This document shows positions 21,014-22,043 of a stretch of DNA of 22,043 nt, one piece after another (positions within the stretch are counted from its first letter, which is position 1; each line of letters opens with the position of its first letter). The translations under genes were made by a program, and so were the position numbers. Origin of the DNA: a virus; the IMG/VR virus record IMGVR_UViG_3300037189_014790, positions 1-22,043 of that record; one strand, written 5' to 3'. The notes under the pieces are model-generated. The model worked only from the letters and a program-made list of their open reading frames with translations. It ran no database searches and was not told where the DNA came from.

Positions 21014-21021
21014 GATAAATA
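21014..21021 (+). promoter_or_regulatory. T4-type late promoter box upstream of the peptidase gene
   Basis: GATAAATA (one mismatch to TATAAATA) lies 28 bases before the ATG at 21050 in the divergent gap between the Hsp20-like gene and the peptidase gene. Confidence 0.5.
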
Positions 21022-21049
21022 ATTAAATGATTTGAACAAGGAGATATTT

Positions 21050-21562
21050 ATGACTAAAGACCCTAAGTGGATTGAATTAGCCAAAAAAGAAGTTGGAACA
21101 AAAGAAGGTGTTGGTTCAGCAAACAACCCTAAAGTAGTTTCATACTGGAAAGATGCTCAACTATCATGGATTACAGATGATGCAACTCCTTGGTGTGCAG
21201 GATTTGTTAATGCTATGTTGGAACGTGCAGGTATCAAAGGTACACGTAAAGCCAATGCCAGAAGCTTTCTGACTTGGGGTATCAATGTAACCAATGGTTT
21301 CAGGTCTACCCCTTACTATGGCTCTATTGTAGTGTTTTCACGACCACCTTCCCTTTGGAATGGTCATGTAGGCTTTCTGATAGCACATGACAAGAATAAC
21401 GTTTTGGTCATTGGTGGAAATCAGGGAGATAAAGTTTCCTATGCAGTATTTCCAAAATCAAGAGTCATTGGTGTGAGATATCCAACTCTACCAACTAATG
21501 ACATGCTTCTACAAGAAGTTTCCAATTTAAATGGTTATAAACCATCACCTTCTGAGGCTTAA
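21050..21562 (+). CDS. CHAP/NlpC-P60-type cysteine peptidase, probable peptidoglycan hydrolase
   Basis: The product is 170 aa. The ATG at 21050 is set by AAGGAG at 21038-21043; a TTG at 21032 is upstream of that site and unlikely. The catalytic triad is visible: Cys49 in TPWCAGFVNAML, His106 in NGHVGFLI, and a polar residue at GGNQ (N124). This is the pattern of TIGR02594-like/CHAP hydrolases. An N-terminal helix (WIELAKKEVGTKEGVG) with NNPKVVSYW is typical of this group. There is no signal peptide or separate wall-binding domain. It could be the endolysin (needing a holin outside this window) or a tail-associated wall hydrolase. It has its own late box, and the following gene uses a ribosome-binding site inside its end. 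Confidence 0.8.
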   Translation: MTKDPKWIELAKKEVGTKEGVGSANNPKVVSYWKDAQLSWITDDATPWCAGFVNAMLERAGIKGTRKANARSFLTWGINVTNGFRSTPYYGSIVVFSRPPSLWNGHVGFLIAHDKNNVLVIGGNQGDKVSYAVFPKSRVIGVRYPTLPTNDMLLQEVSNLNGYKPSPSEA

Positions 21563-21566
21563 GTGA

Positions 21567-22043
21567 ATGTTAAAAACTTTTATAGATTATTATAGAGATT
21601 TACGTGATGAACACCAATCTAGAAAAAAAACTAGACAATTTGAAAAAGATAAACAAAATTATTCACATGTTTATGATAAAGCTATGACAACATATAGACA
21701 ATACAAAAATAAAAAAACTTCTCCTCACGAAAAGGAAAGTTTAGTGAGAGTATTACAACACCATCAATCAGAATTGAAAAGAATGGGAAGTTTACACCAT
21801 CCAGATATAAAAATTAAAGATCATTATGGTTTCATTCATAATGAAGGAAGAAAATCTCCTTTAAAATATTGGAACATCAACAAATTACATAGATTTTCAA
21901 AAGAATTTTCTTATTCATATCCTGAAATGGAAAAACTTTCACATGAAAAAGGTGGTGATCTTCCTGAAGAATTTTATTCAAACAGTTTCGTTTTACATCC
22001 CTCTGATAGAAAACTTATTAAAAATGAAATAGATAGGAGAGAG
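21567..22043 (+). CDS. His/Lys-rich unknown protein, N-terminal part (runs off window)
   Basis: An open frame starts at ATG 21567 and continues with no stop for 159 codons to the end of the window. GAGG at 21553-21556, inside the end of the peptidase gene, serves as the ribosome-binding site, and the gap between the genes is 4 bases. The product begins MLKTFIDYYRDLRDE and is rich in Lys, His, Tyr and Ser. It has a charged, probably helical stretch (about residues 18-70), then aromatic-rich segments such as HPDIKIKDHYGFIHNEG. I recognise no family. In composition it resembles the 506-aa, 273-aa and 193-aa proteins, so it may belong to the same presumed head-interior group. The N-terminus is only weakly like a capsid-targeting sequence. 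Confidence 0.65.
   Translation, partial: MLKTFIDYYRDLRDEHQSRKKTRQFEKDKQNYSHVYDKAMTTYRQYKNKKTSPHEKESLVRVLQHHQSELKRMGSLHHPDIKIKDHYGFIHNEGRKSPLKYWNINKLHRFSKEFSYSYPEMEKLSHEKGGDLPEEFYSNSFVLHPSDRKLIKNEIDRRE

Noticed and set aside
20926-21126. Longer N-terminus for the Hsp20-like protein
   Set aside because: The extra 67 residues are antisense to the peptidase gene and its promoter, while the internal ATG at 20925 has CGGAGA upstream.
1-22043. Avoidance of GATC, GANTC or GAATTC sites
   Set aside because: All of these occur repeatedly in the window, so there is no general loss of restriction-type sites; only CCWGG stood out.

Overview
This window is part of the late (virion) gene cluster of a T4-like myovirus. 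The diagnostic run is neck gp13, gp14 and gp15, terminase gp16/gp17, sheath gp18, tube gp19, portal gp20, prohead protease gp21, scaffold gp22 and major capsid protein gp23, in the T4/cyanophage order. The DNA is AT-rich. Several proteins differ in length from T4: gp13 and gp23 are shorter, and gp15 and gp18 are longer. No gp24 follows gp23, and an Hsp20-like gene is present. This fits the marine/alphaproteobacterial or cyanophage-type side of the T4 superfamily better than the coliphages. The host cannot be named from the sequence. No tRNA, CRISPR array or insertion sequence was seen.

Layout: 1-499 is the end of a glycine-rich tail-fibre-like protein, followed by a small cupin protein and a 259-aa glycine-zipper protein of unknown role. 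Positions 1712-6305 hold gp13-gp14-gp15-gp16-gp17, tightly packed, with gp14/15/16/17 abutting or overlapping by a few bases. Positions 6372-9309 hold gp18 and gp19. A GIY-YIG-like homing endonuclease gene (9357-9965) lies between gp19 and gp20. Positions 11593-15774, where T4 has genes 67 and 68, hold four genes for proteins of 475, 506, 273 and 115 aa. The first ends in a recognisable gp67-like acidic segment. gp21, gp22 and gp23 follow (15785-18945) and end in a strong intrinsic terminator. Downstream come a second GIY-YIG endonuclease gene, a protein with a T4-type capsid-targeting N-terminus, an Hsp20-like gene (the only minus-strand gene), a cysteine-peptidase (CHAP/NlpC-P60-like) gene and the start of an unrecognised histidine-rich gene that runs off the window.

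Regulation: T4-type late promoter octamers (TATAAATA, or one mismatch at the first base) lie at gene junctions ahead of gp14, gp18, gp19, the 475-aa gene, the 115-aa gene, gp22, gp23, the capsid-targeted gene and the peptidase gene. The abundant-protein genes gp18, gp22 and gp23 have strong, similar Shine-Dalgarno leaders.

Most notable observations: (a) by eye I found no CCWGG site in the whole window, and all 16 Pro-Gly pairs are written CCC-GG or CCG-GG, which suggests selection against an EcoRII/Dcm-type site; (b) gp67 appears fused to a long, very basic, histone-like N-terminal region carrying possible gp21 cleavage sites; (c) a set of probable head-interior proteins (basic, glycine-zipper, AT-hook, capsid-targeted) may be packaged and ejected with the DNA. 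The functions in (c) are inference.
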